In this document: positions 46,561 to 60,270 of the stretch, one piece after another
Layout of the letters: every line of letters starts with the position of its first letter
Position numbering within the stretch: position 1 is the stretch's first letter
Assembly: GCF_048771995.1 (NCBI RefSeq)
Contig: NC_133026.1
Coordinates: 10,174,001 to 10,238,000 of the forward strand
Reading direction: 5' to 3'
Source: Taeniopygia guttata
Taxonomy: Eukaryota; Chordata; Aves; Passeriformes; Estrildidae
DNA length: 64,000 bases
Position numbers and translations under genes: made by a program
The notes under the pieces: generated by a model
What the model was told of the DNA's origin: nothing
Databases searched by the model: none
Seen by the model: the letters and a program-made list of their open reading frames with translations, nothing else

Positions 46561-49500
46561 CATGGGGAGCTTCCGTGCGCTTTCCTGACCTTCCGTGTGT
46601 TCCAGACAACAGCCCCCCTATAAAATGCTGATGTTAAGGATTTGGGAAACTTCGTGGGTCTTTTGGGGCTTATCCGGAAACCAGCAGGCTTTGGGAATTT
46701 GCTTTTGGTCTTCTGTGAACTTTACAGAGGCTAGAGATGGGGTGGTTTGAGAAGAGATAAAGGAGTGCAAAAACTTTAATTTGATGCTGTTTGGTTTTAT
46801 AATTTAACCTGGAATCATCTGGCATGGTCTCTGTATTGTTGAAATAATTCTGTTCATTGTAGTTTTAAGAAGATCTTGTTGCAGTAGAAAAGAAAAAGAG
46901 TGGAAATACTTTCTTGTCCTACTTAATGCTGATATTTTTTCTTTTCTCGTGCTTTTGTAGGAAATAGTTTAATTCTTTAGGGGTGAATGCTGAGGCAGGT
47001 GTGAAGAGGGGGAAAATGGGAGGGGAAATGCCAGTTTGTGGTTCAGGTTGCACCCCTTTGGGTTTTTCAAGTTCCTCATCCTTCAGTATGAAGGACCTGG
47101 CATCTCTCCTTTTATTTTTTTTTTTTTTTAATTATCAACCACTCTTGAGTGTGCTACAGAAAGTCTTTAGGGAAGTCGACTGTTTGCTGACTAATGTTTT
47201 GTATAAAAGTGGAAGTGCCCACAAAATAATTTCCACTTTTATGGGATTTATGGCATTAATTAATTCCCACTATGGATTTATGGCCTTAAAATGCCAGCTT
47301 TTCCATGCCTAAACAAACCCTCTCTGCTTTGACCAGATAGTTGCATGGGGAAGGGAGGGAAGGGAATACTTCATGGGGTAAGTGTTTCAACAGAGAGCAC
47401 TTTCTCTTGCTGATGGTGTTTGGCTTTAGTGAGTGAGGAAAAAAGTGACTGTGTTGATGGCTCTGTTGATTGTGCTATAGGTCTCTGCAACTAATACTCA
47501 GTATCAGGTTCAGTAGCAAAGGTGTGACTGAGAAAAATTACTCTTCCTCTCCACCTCATAAACTGGATAATGTGACAGAAATTGTCTTGTGTTGAAGTCA
47601 ACTTTGTCAGGGGAGTTGTGAGTCTGTGAATGTTGGCAGGGGGATCTTAAAACTTTGGTGATGTGATAGAAGATACTCTTCAACAATTTGAAGGTTTGCA
47701 GCAAAAATTTAATGGGTAATTCATCTCTGAAGTTCTTGTTTGCTTTGTTTTTTAAATCTAAGCAAACACTTGGCAGCTATTAAATATAAATGTAAAAAAC
47801 CAAATTGAGTTTGTTCACTAGAAACCAAAATAGTTCTTAATAGTTTCATGTAGTCCTTCTGTAGTATGAGGCAGAGCAATTTTTCATAACTTTTCAGGAA
47901 AAAAATGAGCACTATTGGAGTGACAAGAATTACATTAGTGGAATTGCTGTGCACACAAGGTAGTAGTGTAGAAGTTTGTGTGTTATGTGTCCTTACTGTT
48001 TGCAGGCCGTAGGAATTCTGTGGGCGTCTGCTGTTCAAGTGTCCTGGGATTCCCCTGCCTTGGAGCAGAGAGGAGAAGGGACTGTTCAGCATGACCTGAG
48101 GCTTCTGCAGCAGAAGAGCCTGGGTTGTGTTTTTGGCCTAAGGTCATCTCAAAAGCAAGTGAGATGGTGAAAGGCTGTGAAGTGTGCTTGGTATTTCTGC
48201 CTGCACGTAAATAGAACATACTGGGTGCTGTTAGTGATGTGGTCTCCCTGAGCAGATGGACCATGAATCTGGCCTCAAACTCACCTTGAAGTGGCTCAGG
48301 CTCCATCTAGACAGTTGTGCATTTCTACCAGTGCACCACAGCTTGGGGACCACCTAACTGTGCTGTCTGCAGTCACTGGGTTAGAATAAAATACCTCAAA
48401 AGGAAATAGATAAAAGATAACATTGAAAATGTGTTCTCAAATTTAGGCATTTAAACATCTCCGTAGATGCCTGCATTATCTAGTTAGCTAGCAAATGTTT
48501 CATTTCACACAGTTTGAGACTGAGGGGGAATTTTAGAATTAGGAGAAATGTTTTGAAATTGAGTACCCAATTTCAGTCAGCTAAAGTTCACAAATTTTGC
48601 ACATACCTGTAACTAATTTTCGTAGTAACTGCCTTCCACATTCTTTAAGAACATTTATCTCTGGAAGTGTGTGAAGATTTCAGACAGTGTGAATCAGTCC
48701 TGGCTAAAAGGTCTGAAAAAGGGGCAAGGTTATGATGAAGATGTCTTCAGGAATTTTTTTATTTGCTTCTTAAATGACTTTTTAGCTAGATCAGATTCGC
48801 CTAAATGTCAGTAAAAGATGTCTTTTACCCGTAATGCAGGTTGTCACAAATGCTAACTGGAACTATAAAGAAAATTAATCTGTGCAAGGTATATGTGCCT
48901 GACTCCAGTGATTAACTTGGTTTGTAAAATGTGGAATTGTTTAAAATTACCGACGAAATGCACACAAGATTGTACTTTCCTGAAGGAAGCAGAGTTTGGA
49001 GATTTTTTTCAAAAGCTAGGTCAGAATTGTTGGAGCAATTCTTTTTCTCATATTTATCCAGCAAATATATAAATTGGATAAAATCCTGACCACTGATTTT
49101 ATTAATTGCAGTGGTTTTCCTTCCATATAATAGGACTTTGTTTAGCCATCCTTCTTGCGCTGATTGTTTAGGAGGTAATGTAGGATCATGTTCTTTATCT
49201 GCAGAGGGTTTTGTGCCTTAGCTTTTGTTGGGTTTGTTCAGTCTCAGGATGTGGTGAATGCTCCCACATTATGTGTGTAGTACCTGGAGCATGGTGCCCT
49301 TGGTAGCTGGGCAGTGCAGCAGCATATGTCATCTTTTATATAGCTCATACATTTTAGGCTGTCAGTGTTGCTTGTGCTAAACATTGCGAACAAAGATTAT
49401 TCTTGTCAGGTTCTGGATCATTTTTCATCAGTTGAATGTAAATTTAGCTCATAATTGGGTTATTGTTCTAAGGTTTAATCTTCCAGTCGCGAGAGTACAG

Positions 49501-52500
49501 CCTGCAAAGTAGGTAGTTTATAAGGTGACGTAATGACTCAATTTTTCAGAAATGTCTTTATTTGTTATTACTGAGAGCATATGAAATACAAAACAAATGT
49601 GGAAACCTCCACAAACTCCTTCATTTCTGGGTATAGAGGAGGTAACCAGTGGACACCAGGGTGGCTGTGTACAGTACAATAAGCACTGTGGCCTCAAACC
49701 TGCACAGGTGAACTGTGGCACATGGGGTTGTCTGGTTTCCAAGGCCTCTCCACATGCAGCTCCCAGGAGCACCATGGCTGGATTGAGCCCATTTTTTTCA
49801 CCATATTTTTAGTTTTCGTATTTAAACATAATTTTATCATGTCTTTAAACCAATCTCTGCCATCAAGTAAATTGAACTTGTCTTTTGATTTATTTTTATC
49901 ATGCTGTGAATATCTGATTATATGGGGGTATAAAAGGGGGAGGGGGTAAACCTAGCATTTTAGTAAGATTTCATTCATATTTATTTCTTCTCTTTTTTTT
50001 TTGTCCCTGAAATGACCAGGATCTTTTAGTCCTGTGGGCAGGATACAGCAGGCACAGTGGTGATACATACTGACATGTCCATGAACCCAAGTTAAAGCTC
50101 ATGGTGTCTAATTTTAGCCAGCTTTGGTAATATCCCATCAGAGCCTGATCCTGTAGCTGTACCATGTAGATAAATCCAAAGTGTAGCTATTGAGAGATTC
50201 ATCTACAAAAAGACTGGTTTTGATTTTCTTCCATCTTTCATTTTATACTTCACTAAAATGCAAAAGGTGTCTGTTATGAAAATACAGAGAAATGTAGTTT
50301 GAGTTTAAAGTATGTTGTTGATAAAAAGTAGTATTTGTAATATCAAAATTAGAAATGTATTGAAAATATAAGTAAAATATGGTTTATTAGTGTACTTACT
50401 ACAATTAGGGTATCTTTGCATGTACCTTTACACTTAGTTTTAAATTCCAGGATTAAACAATTGCAGAATAAAACATTGTGAATTCTTGATTATAAATCTT
50501 CATATAACTCTCAGTTATACTATAATATAAAACTAATTTTTAATAAATAATTTTAACACCAGACACATTGAAATTTAAAGTACTAAAATCCACTTACTCA
50601 TTAAAAAATTAATTAAAAAACATGCCAACAAAAATAGCAGTAATATCCCATTCACCGTTTTTGTGGAAGTTGTATTTTTTGCATGCACAGAACTGGGCTC
50701 ATTGTCTTAATTAATTTTTTATCTATAATAGGATACTATTGATTTAATGCAGCTGACTTAACAATGTTTTGGTTACAGTGTATAGGACTCTGCTAGTAGG
50801 TGTAGTGTTTCGGCAAGTGGGTATTTGTGCTTTGATCCCATGCACTTAGGGCATGGCATTGTTATCTGGTCTTTTAAAGAGAGCTGGATGGGAGTTACGT
50901 GCTGTGACTCATGGGACATGGCACTTAGTTCACTAATTTTAGCAGAGTGATTCTTGTCTGTCAACCTTAGGTTTTATTTGAACCTTCTGGAAAAGTGATG
51001 AAGTGAAACAAAATGGAGTTGAGATAAAATGATTAGCAGAATCCCAAAGTAGCTAGAAATAGTACGCAGTGAAAAAGAAATTAAAAGTATGTAAGATATG
51101 TTTATTGCTCAACAAATCTTTAAGATCTGAGAGACTGATCAGAGAGCTTTATCTTTCTTAGCACGCTATCATTTTCTGTTAAGTCTCACACAACATTTAT
51201 GCATTCAGTAAGAGAGCATCTCACTCTACAGATACCTGCTTGCAATTACAGATGCTTCTCAAGCCAGAAACCAAGCACCAGCCAAATTTGCACTGGCTGC
51301 TTGTGCCTTATTACTATTTTCTTGGTGTCATTGTTAATAAAAGAAAACTTCCAAAGAGGACAGAGTGTGTGCCTTGCATAACACTGCAGTGTGTGCATTC
51401 ACATGCACAAATTAGAGTAGAAATTCTGCCTCAGAATGGAGCAGGGTTTCTCCAGCTTTCCTTCTGGTCGGTTGTTAATTTTGTGATCAGTGTCTTATGA
51501 GCTGTCATTGACTTCAGAGACAAGCTTGAACCCAGAGTTTATGCATAATCTCCTTCCCCCAAGCAATTACTAGGATCCAGGTTCAAAATTGTACAAAATC
51601 AAAACAAAAGAATTGCTATTTCATAAAAAGTAATCACAGGCCACACAGTCACTGATTGTTCACTGATGAAAATTGATATTCACTGCAGAAAATTCATTGT
51701 TACCCGTAGATTAATATTAATATAATGATGGAGACCTTGATCATATAAGCACTTGTTTCCCAAAGGCATGAAAATGCATAGGCCTTGGAGTGTACTGATG
51801 AATAAGTTTAGATCCACAAAAATTAAAACCTTACGTATGGCTCTAATATTCAAGGAAGAACACAGTCAAAATTAGTTGTGCTGATATAATTTTATATAAT
51901 GCTGTATTTTTGATTCTTCTATGGAGTTTCATAGCAGTGTTAAATGGGCTTTTTTATGCCTTTTCAATATCAATAGCATGATTTAGATTTTTTTTTTAAC
52001 ATGTTAAATTTTACATTAATTTTACATTAATGTTTGTTTCCATTGAAGTTAAGGCACTTTTCCTACATGTGCATTAGTCTTTGAAGGCCTTTCCAGTGCT
52101 TAGAAAAAGAACAGAGAAAACGTGGATAATATCTTTCTGTTAGTGATTTCTGCCATTTTCTGTATATCTTAAATCCTATGTGTTGTGGAAAACCTTAATT
52201 ATAGATTAAAAAAACAGTGAAAGAAGAAATTTCTACTGGAAAACCCAATACCATTATGAGAAGAAAGGTTTATTCTTACATCAGGAAAGGTAGAAAACAG
52301 GTATGTCAGGGATCTGTGTATTTAAACATCATTTCAAAATTATGGAAATTGTGAATGTGCAAGCAGGTTAAGTAATTAATTTTTTTTAATCATAGAACAT
52401 AAATTAAAAACCTGAATTCTGAAATTTATCTTGATTTATCCTGTTTTTATCATTTACCTGCAAACAGTAGGCAAATCTTGACAATCCATTTTGTTCCACG

Positions 52501-54394
52501 CAACTAATTGTTTAGAATGGGTGATGTTCTCCTCACCTTGTGCTTCTATTCCTTCTTTGTTAAACATTCAAAATGGCAGGAAACTTTCTTTTTCATTAAA
52601 AGCAAGGAATTGTTATTATTCGTTTTCCCAGGAACCAGACTGACACCATTTTTAGCTTCACATAAGTATATTTGAGAATTTAGGACATTCTTAAGAACTG
52701 CCTGCGTGGACTTATCTTGCGAAGCTTCAGTGTCATTACATGCAAGCTGACATTTGAATACAATATGGCACACTGAATAATTTGGCATTGGCTCTAATAT
52801 TAAAAAAAAAAAAAACAAAAAGAAAATTTAAATTTTTTTCCCAAACAAAAATAGCTTTCTTAAAACCTCTTGGTGATAGTAAAATATGAGGAACAGTGAG
52901 AAGGGATGTACATTTTGCTAACAGATAACTCAGAGTGTCTTACCTCTTAGCAGTCTGACTAGAATGGAATATCAGGCTGTTTGAAAGCTGCCATATTAAA
53001 ATATTGTTTGGTAGGGTGGTTGTTTTTTTTATGTGTTAAAAGAAAATGTTTTGTTTCACTGACATAACTTTTTGCAGGAGAGTGCTGATGCATACCTGGG
53101 AGTGTTTCAGACTGACAGTGTTGGAAAGTGAGAAACATGGACACTCCCACTCTCTAATTGCATCTTTCAGTTTTTTAGCTTTGTGTTCATCTTCTGCTTA
53201 CACTGACCTGAAATAAAGTGACTTACAGGAAATATTTGTTGTAAAGAAAGAGACTCTTCCTTTTCCTGCACACTTTTCTACTCTGCTGGCTCCCAGAAGG
53301 CTTCTTTGTAAATCTCCTAATTGGAAGCATACTCCTCACTTCTCTCTGGTTCCAGACATGAAATTTCCTCTTGTTATTGAACTTGCACCTTTGAGGAAAT
53401 ACAGATTAAGAGTCAATCATCTCCAGGAGCCAGTTTTATTGGGTTTGGGGGTTTTTTTTCTATTCATGCTTGTGGGAATGCTGATATTCTTTTTCTCAAT
53501 AGTTTTAAAAAGTAGCATAAAAATAACCCATTTTTCAGTCAATCAAGTATTAGCCTAAGTTGTAACACTAATTCCTGAAAACATGGAGCTTTCAATGAAA
53601 TGGAAGGATTTTTGTTCGTCACACAGGCACAGGAAATACCAATAAATATCAGCTAAAGCTGTGTGGTGGCGCAGATTCTTTGAGTGCAGGTGCACCAAGG
53701 AGTGAGGAGCTGAACATGGTTTGCTCTGCCAAGTTAGTGGATAAGCAGTTGCAGTATTTCCTGGGCCAGTGAGAAGAAATGGTATCCAAATTTCTACTTG
53801 GCTCTTCTTCCAGGAGAACTGCCTTTCTTGATCAAACTAATGTGTCATGTAATCCAGGGTCTTGCTTCAAGCCATCAGATGTCTCCTAAAAAACGTCAAA
53901 AATGAGGCAATTTTCTGGGGTAGAAAGCTACAGAATACTTGCTTTCCATATTATTCCAAACAATAGTAATTTAGATTATGGCCCCTGTTTTTACACATGG
54001 AGAAGTTTTTTTTGTTCCATTTTTTGAGTGTTTTAATTTCTCTTTCCTGTAATAACTGCAGATTTTAGCTGTAATGTTGAAACCTACTGCTTTTTAGGTC
54101 AAGCCTGTTCTGTCCTTTCCACATGCCTTGCAGCCTCTCACTGCAGTGCTCTTTCTCATTGCGCATTTTCCAAGAGCTTCTTCCAAGGTTGCAGGAAAGA
54201 GCCATGTTACACCTGCTTCTCTGAGGGATTTGATGGAGATAAGAGACCTGGAGGAGTGGGTTAGTGAAAGGCTGTATTGGCTGCCTGCTTATTACCAGTA
54301 AGAGCTGGGAAATGCACATATGAAAGTGAGAAAGGAAGAGTTTGTTGTGAGATGCACATTAAGTGGAAGTTGAGGTGCACCCTTGTCACAGGAG
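46561..54394. other. Non-coding DNA right of the CpG island, about 7.8 kb
   Basis: AT-rich with no young mobile element recognised and no convincing exon. It contains a local duplication at 47231-47290 and one weak reverse-strand exon-like stretch near 52.63-52.79 kb (see findings). If a gene starts at the 45-kb island and runs rightward, this would be intron 1. Confidence 0.45.
47231..47290 (+). repeat. Imperfect local tandem duplication, about 30 bp
   Basis: TTCCACTTTTATGGGATTTA plus TGGCATTAA (47231-47259) recurs as TTCCCACTATGGATTTATGG plus CCTTAA (from about 47264) with small indels. It is a two-copy tandem duplication. Confidence 0.65.
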
Positions 54395-54480
54395 ACAGGA
54401 CCACTGACTTTGCTAATGTCATTTGGTGCAGCTCTGTTGACTTTAGTGGAGCAATATTAGTTTACACCTGCAGAAAATTT
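54395..54480 (+). mobile_element. Possible ancient amniote repeat fragment
   Basis: CAGCTCTGTTGACTTTAGTGGAGC followed by TTAGTTTACACCTGCAG resembles a very old interspersed repeat seen across reptiles and birds, with a motif of the type 'CTCCATTGACTTCAATGGAG ... TTTACACCAGC'. The match is from memory and short. Confidence 0.35.
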
Positions 54481-54524
54481 TTTCCTGGATCTCTGGGAAT
54501 GAGAATATAAAATGAAATGTTTAT

Positions 54525-54576
54525 GGGTGAGTGACAGAGAGAGTGCATGTGAGAGAGAGCATGCACGCACACACTT
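54525..54576 (+). repeat. GA/GT/AC-rich low-complexity tract
   Basis: GTGAGTGACAGAGAGAGTGC, GTGAGAGAGAGC and GCACGCACACAC in succession. Confidence 0.7.
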
Positions 54577-57500
54577 TCAGGCCTGATTGATTGTATGAAA
54601 AAAACCCTGGAGTTGAAAGAACATTATTTTAAATTAACATTCATTATCTTCACGCGTGAGATAACAGTTCACTTTGGACCAGATCCTAACACCATTATGT
54701 TTCCTGAGCAGAGACTGCTTTTTTTCTTGAGTGAGGTTATTCAGTATGAGAATGGCAAAATGTAGTCAGATCTTAGACAATTAAAATCTATGGATTAGTC
54801 ACTATATATTAGAAAAAAGCTGAGTTATTTCTGTCAGAAAAACATGGTTTTTTTTTATTTTTAAAAGAAATGGTTAAATTTTCTTTGAAATGTGAAATAA
54901 AAAGTAAGGTACATTTTTTTTTTTTTTTCTTTTAGGTCTCATCTTATGCCTGGAAAAGCTTGCAGCCATTTTAATTCATGCTGCATTCATTGATCTTGCA
55001 GTTAAATCATTTAATCACTGTGCAGCTAGGTCATCTACCTATTGGACACTGTTAAAGTGTTCAGTAATACTCTTTGGGTTATTGCCTTCTATATGTCACT
55101 TTTGAAAAAAAAAAGAAAAAACAAAAACAAACTATGAACAACCCAGTTAACTGATGAATATTATAAAGTAAAACACAATGTTAATTCATGGTCTTACCAG
55201 TCAACTCTTTTTTGTTTTGTACATAAATAGAAAAAAGCACGTGATAGCAAACAAAGGAAAAAATCTGATTTTGATATTCTTTGGCAGTTCTTTTAAATAC
55301 AGAGTTTTGTAACATTAAGTCATCTAATTAGACAGCAGCTTGTATGAAATATTTTCATAACAGGCATAGTTTGTGAGCTATGAAAATGAAAGCCACATTT
55401 TTAAATTATAACCCCAAATAGCTTTCTGAATTTAAATAATTCTCTGAAAATTGATTATTCTGTAAGTATAATCATGTGAAAGAAAGTGGGAGAAATTTCT
55501 GTTTTATGTCAACATCAACTAGAGAACTTAACACCTTAGACTTAAATGCTGCAGCTATAGAAACCCAATAGTCTAAATACATAAAAAGGGAAATAAGTGT
55601 AGCAGCAGCTCATAGGTGGCAGTGAAAAGCAGAGGAAAATGTTGTGTGCCTTTAAGTGTCCTGTATTTTCTGAGAGGAAGCTACTCACAATCAAATAAAT
55701 CTCCTCTTGGTATGTAATAGGCAAGTATCTTGTCCAGAGAGGGATGGTAAATTCTTTAGCAGTGATGCACTTGGCACCATCAGTTTTTCAAGGGTCACCC
55801 ATGTGCTTTTCAGTTATTTCCCTGCAGAAATGAAAAGAGAAGTTCGTGCTCTTGTGAGGTACTGTTGTCTGTCTGAGTGCAGGTGGAACAAGAAAGTCAT
55901 GTTTCATATGAAGATGAGAACTGTATTTCCCTCTTGTTCCATGAAGGCTCAGAATGTGGACATGCCAATTCCATCTGTTTGTGTTTGGATCCCTCGGCCT
56001 CTTTCTTTGTGCTTTCCTAATCTACACTGAAAGCTGCACCAAATGAGAAGTTATGATCATGTTAAGTATCTCCCTGTAGCTTCAGCAGAGAGACTCTAAA
56101 CAGAGGAAAGGGTCAGTTGTTCATCTTATTTGGTGTTAATTAGTGAATTTTTTATTGGTTTCACTCTTTGGCTTCCAAGAGCTCCTCTGCTTTATTATGT
56201 TAGTTTATTACAATTTTAGTACAACTTCTTGTTATACTTTCATCTGGGCATTCTGGGATATCAGTCCTTTTTTGAAGTAATGTCATGATATATGTGAACA
56301 TGAGGAGTTCAACGGTAGAGGAGGGATTTGACTAAGGTTTAACAAGTGCCATCCCACTGCTGAGTGAGACCTCAGTGAGACACTTTTTATAGGGATCTGC
56401 TACTTTTCCTCTCTTTTGTTCGTAAGAACATTGAAAGGGCTGCAAACTCGGAGGAATGTGCTGTGTCCTCACTGTGTATTTCTTTACCAGTAAATAGGGA
56501 ATTCAGTCATGGAAGGCAACTGGGTGAGCTTAAAGAAAGAAAGGTGCTGAAATCAGCAGCATGTCAAAGGAAAATGAGAATTCAGTGACAATAAAAGCAA
56601 AGTGTCACTGTTAATGCAACATATTTTCAGGTTTTGAAGAGCTGAAGATGCTTTTTAAAAGCTGGTTTGGGTGGCTGAATTGCAGTTTAGGAACTGTCAA
56701 AGGACAGGGTGTTAAAGAAGGCTGAAGTCCTGGCAGGAGAGCGAACAAGCATCCCTTGAGCTCAGCCCCTTCTGGTGGGTGTGGTGACCAGATGATTATC
56801 AAACAATACATGAAGCGCAATATTGCAGTGGGTATCGAACCTTTTCACATGTATGTTGCTAAATTTAAGAAACAAAAAGAACTCTTGTCAGCTTGAAATT
56901 ACAGCCCCGGTTTCCAACATTTCTTCGAGTTCCACTGAATTAATGAAATTAAGTGAGCTGCCAGAGCGGGTGGAGAGCTGTGGCAGGACCCCCAGATCGG
57001 GCAGAAGCGCTGATTTACAGTCGCTTTGTCCTGAATTTAAATGATGACCTTCGCTTCCTGCGTCTCAGACTACAGCAGGCTGCAGTGGACATAGCTTTGA
57101 CAAGGTGTTTGCTAATGAGCCTCTGGCACTTCTGATAGCTATGCTAGATAATCAGAAGGTGATAGATGATGGTGTATCGTGTTTGGGAATTTCATTTAAA
57201 GTGTATTATTTATGTACTTACAATTTTGACCCATTCAAGCCATTTGTATGATCTGTTGGTGTTTTCCACGAGAGTAGTGATGTTGCCCTGGCTGAATTCC
57301 AGTTTGGCTAATTACATTCTGAGTACCTACATTTCTGTAAAATTTCATCTGGATTTTGTTACTGTTGTTTATTTAAATACTAATGCATGTGTACTTGGAA
57401 ACTTATAAAATAACAGCACTGGATAAATAAGTTAGGAAAATCCCTGCTCCAAATTACATTTGGTATTTGTGCATGAATAAGTATAGTGTGGCATGATACA

Positions 57501-60097
57501 GTACAGAAAAAATATGAAGTGGCATATTCAGTAATAGCATTCACAGAAGAGGTAGGTTTTCAGAGTTTATGAAATAGCTTAAGTTGCTGAGTAGTGTGCA
57601 CTGTTAAACATATGATATATTGTGCAGCAGGAATGGATATAATTCACTGGTAGGGAAATAATGCTTGTTTGTATTGCAGTTAAACTGTGTTATCAGGCAT
57701 GGATTTTACATGTGTGTCAACAAGGGAGTGGGAGCCAATTTATGTGGTGATGTCAAAAGGACTTAGGCAATCACAGATCTGCACATGGCAATCATCTGCT
57801 GGCACAGAAATGTTTCTTCTACATACAAAGGCACATTTTATGATTTACCACTCAGTCTCTCAGAATCCTGCTTAAATTACAATAGGAAGCACTTGCTGTT
57901 TGTTACTATAGAGTAAGAGGTAGGTGAAAAAGAACACAAGCCACATCCTGTTGTGGAGAGTTATTTTGCAGAAATATGAACTTCAAAGCTGCAAGCTTGC
58001 TCTATCAACTGACTGATAATAATAGTCAATATTAACCTGGAATGGATTTCCAGAGGAGATCAAAATAATCCAGTATTAGACCATACTACATAACCATAGC
58101 AGTCTAATATTTACAAGAACTGTCACAGTGTTCTTCCAAAAATAACTTGTCTGTTTAGAGATGCTTCATCCACAGTGCATATGTACCTCATTAGACAAAG
58201 ATATTAGAAGTAGATGGAAAAACAGTTTTCATTTTGAAAATGATTTCAAGAAAAATGCTTTTGACTAGTACTTCTGAGAGAAATCATACCCAACTCAAAT
58301 AGATTGTTCACAAAAAGAGGTTTGGGGTTTCTTTGGCTTTCTAGAAATGGGAAAAAATATTTTGAAGGTATCTTAGAATTTACATATTAACACTGGTGTT
58401 TCTTATTGCTAGTAGTTATTTTTACTTAACTTCATTTCTAGTAAAAACAGTAAATAATGTACTATATACTTATGCAAAAGAAAAAAATAACACAATGAAT
58501 GGGCTTCTGGAAACTGCTATTCTTTTAATTTTTGTCTGTTCAAAGGCTCGGCCTTGTTTTTGGAAAGAATTTTTCTGTGTAACCCAGCTGAAATAATTTT
58601 ACCTATTTGTTCTGTATCAAACTCAGTGAAAATGCCATCACAAGCCCTTGTGACAGCAGCCAGCCTGTTGTGTGTAAGTGAAAGGGTTGAAGCCCCATCT
58701 GTCAGTGCTCTGAGACAGACAGGTATCTTACCCACTTTAGTGTCTGTCCAGTTGGAGTTTTCTGTCATCTGTGGACTTTTTCCTATGAAAAAAAAATCAG
58801 GATTCTTCAGCAAGGAAAGCCATCCAGCACCTACATGTTGCACATTGTGGGAATAAGATCCATGTGGCTTCTTACCTTTTTTGCCTCTTTCTGTATCATT
58901 TATTAAAGCTGTTGTGGAATATCTGCTTAAGGGTAAAAGAGTTTGAATTCTCACTTAGCCTCATTAAGGTCTTAGGCTTGGTGTTTACCACTTCTGTTTT
59001 CATCAAGGCCACTTCCTCAGAGGCTTTTGCAGGAGATGCATATGTTCTTATGAATAACATTCTTCATTTTCTGTCTCAAATCATGGTAGAATTTTACTTT
59101 TTAATCAGCAGGTTTTCTTTAAACTCAAAATTTTATTGCTGGTGTTTTGCCTCTAAAGCAGAATTTGTTATTTTATACTTTTATGTCATGAGTTGTCTAC
59201 TTCTGTATTCTCACATTTAAATGCTTCAGGCTATTCATTGTGTGTTTTCTGGGGTGTTTAACAGTTCAGCCATTTCCACACAGACTGTCAAAGTCAGTTG
59301 GAGACTGTCAGAATTTGCTATCAGACTGCTAAGATGAATCTCCCACTGTCACTATAGAGCACTTCTCCAGAGCACAAAATGTTGTTAAGAAATAGTTGAG
59401 GTACTGGAGGTGAAGCTATCTGTAGCTCCATCAGTAGCTTCACCATGTGCTCTTAGAATGGTTTCTGTAAAAGACTCTGACGCTGTCATGCCCTCGGGTG
59501 CTTAGTGGCCAGGTGTAGCTGTTGAAGTCACTATGATGAACTGTAATAGTGCCCTCAAAATAGAGAGTTGATTTACCAATAGGCAACTTTTTAAAAATAT
59601 GTTTCATTCATGTAAACAGTTTCTATTTTGATTACTTTGTTCTCTTTCAGATTTTTTAAAATTTGTCTGAGTTTTCTTTCTGTGGTTGGGAAGAAACCAA
59701 AAGTGGCATAGTCATTACTTTATATACTTATTCATAGCAAATATAAAAGACTGGTCTTAAGTGAAAGAACATATATGTAGCCCAGTAGTTTGAATATACA
59801 TGAAGAATTAATGTCTCCGAGAATTCTGGTTATTGGTAAGCAACCTCTCTTTATTTTAGCTGTAAATTTAAACTTTGAACAGTGAGCGTGCTTAGACTAG
59901 TGATGTGCTTATTAGGTTAAAAAAAGAACAAGATTTTAATAGGAAAAAATTATCACAAGACAAAACAGCACATGATCTCATTAACATTTATGGATTGCTA
60001 AACTGCAGTTTAAAAGTCACATTTCTGTCTAAAGAATTTTTCGACAATAGTCATAAAAACAACATTTAACAGTGTTATTTTAGTTTGTTTACTTGGG
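54577..60097. other. Non-coding DNA, about 5.5 kb, no supported gene
   Basis: AT-rich, no young repeats recognised. The longest reverse frame is 145 codons at 58517-58954, overlapped by a 100-codon forward frame, with a 118-codon forward frame starting at 58864. Exon-like splice borders occur in the reverse frame (see findings), but homology could not be tested. A 60-codon forward frame at 56953-57135 has no known domain. Confidence 0.45.
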
Positions 60098-60270
60098 GTT
60101 AGATTTTCAGTGATCAGAGTGATTAAAGTTGCAGTTGTCTGCAAAGGCAGCACTAATTAGCTGCAATTGATGTTAGCAGGACTTTGAATAAATGTTGGTT
60201 CTGAAAATCTCATCACGTATGGACATCATATCTGTTTTCAGTCATCTTTGAAAATCTGGCCCTTAGGATA
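60098..60270. mobile_element. Possible ancient amniote repeat fragment
   Basis: It starts with GGGTTAGATTTTCAGTGATC and has TGGTTCTGAAAATCTCATC and TTTGAAAATCTGGCCCTTAG further right. Paired GATTTTCAG / CTGAAAATC ends are typical of an old interspersed repeat shared by birds, turtles and crocodilians, as I remember it. Low certainty. Confidence 0.3.

Noticed and set aside
45417..46623. Frames of 372, 319 and 267 codons on both strands in the CpG island
   Set aside because: All frames are open because stop codons are rare at this GC content. The translations are Arg/Gly/Pro/Ala-rich without any domain, and overlapping frames on both strands cannot all be coding.
56823..57135. Forward frames including a stretch reading YSRFVLNLNDDLRFLRLRLQ
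   Set aside because: Protein-like at first sight and preceded by a TTTACAG acceptor-like site, but no donor, family or phase partner could be found.
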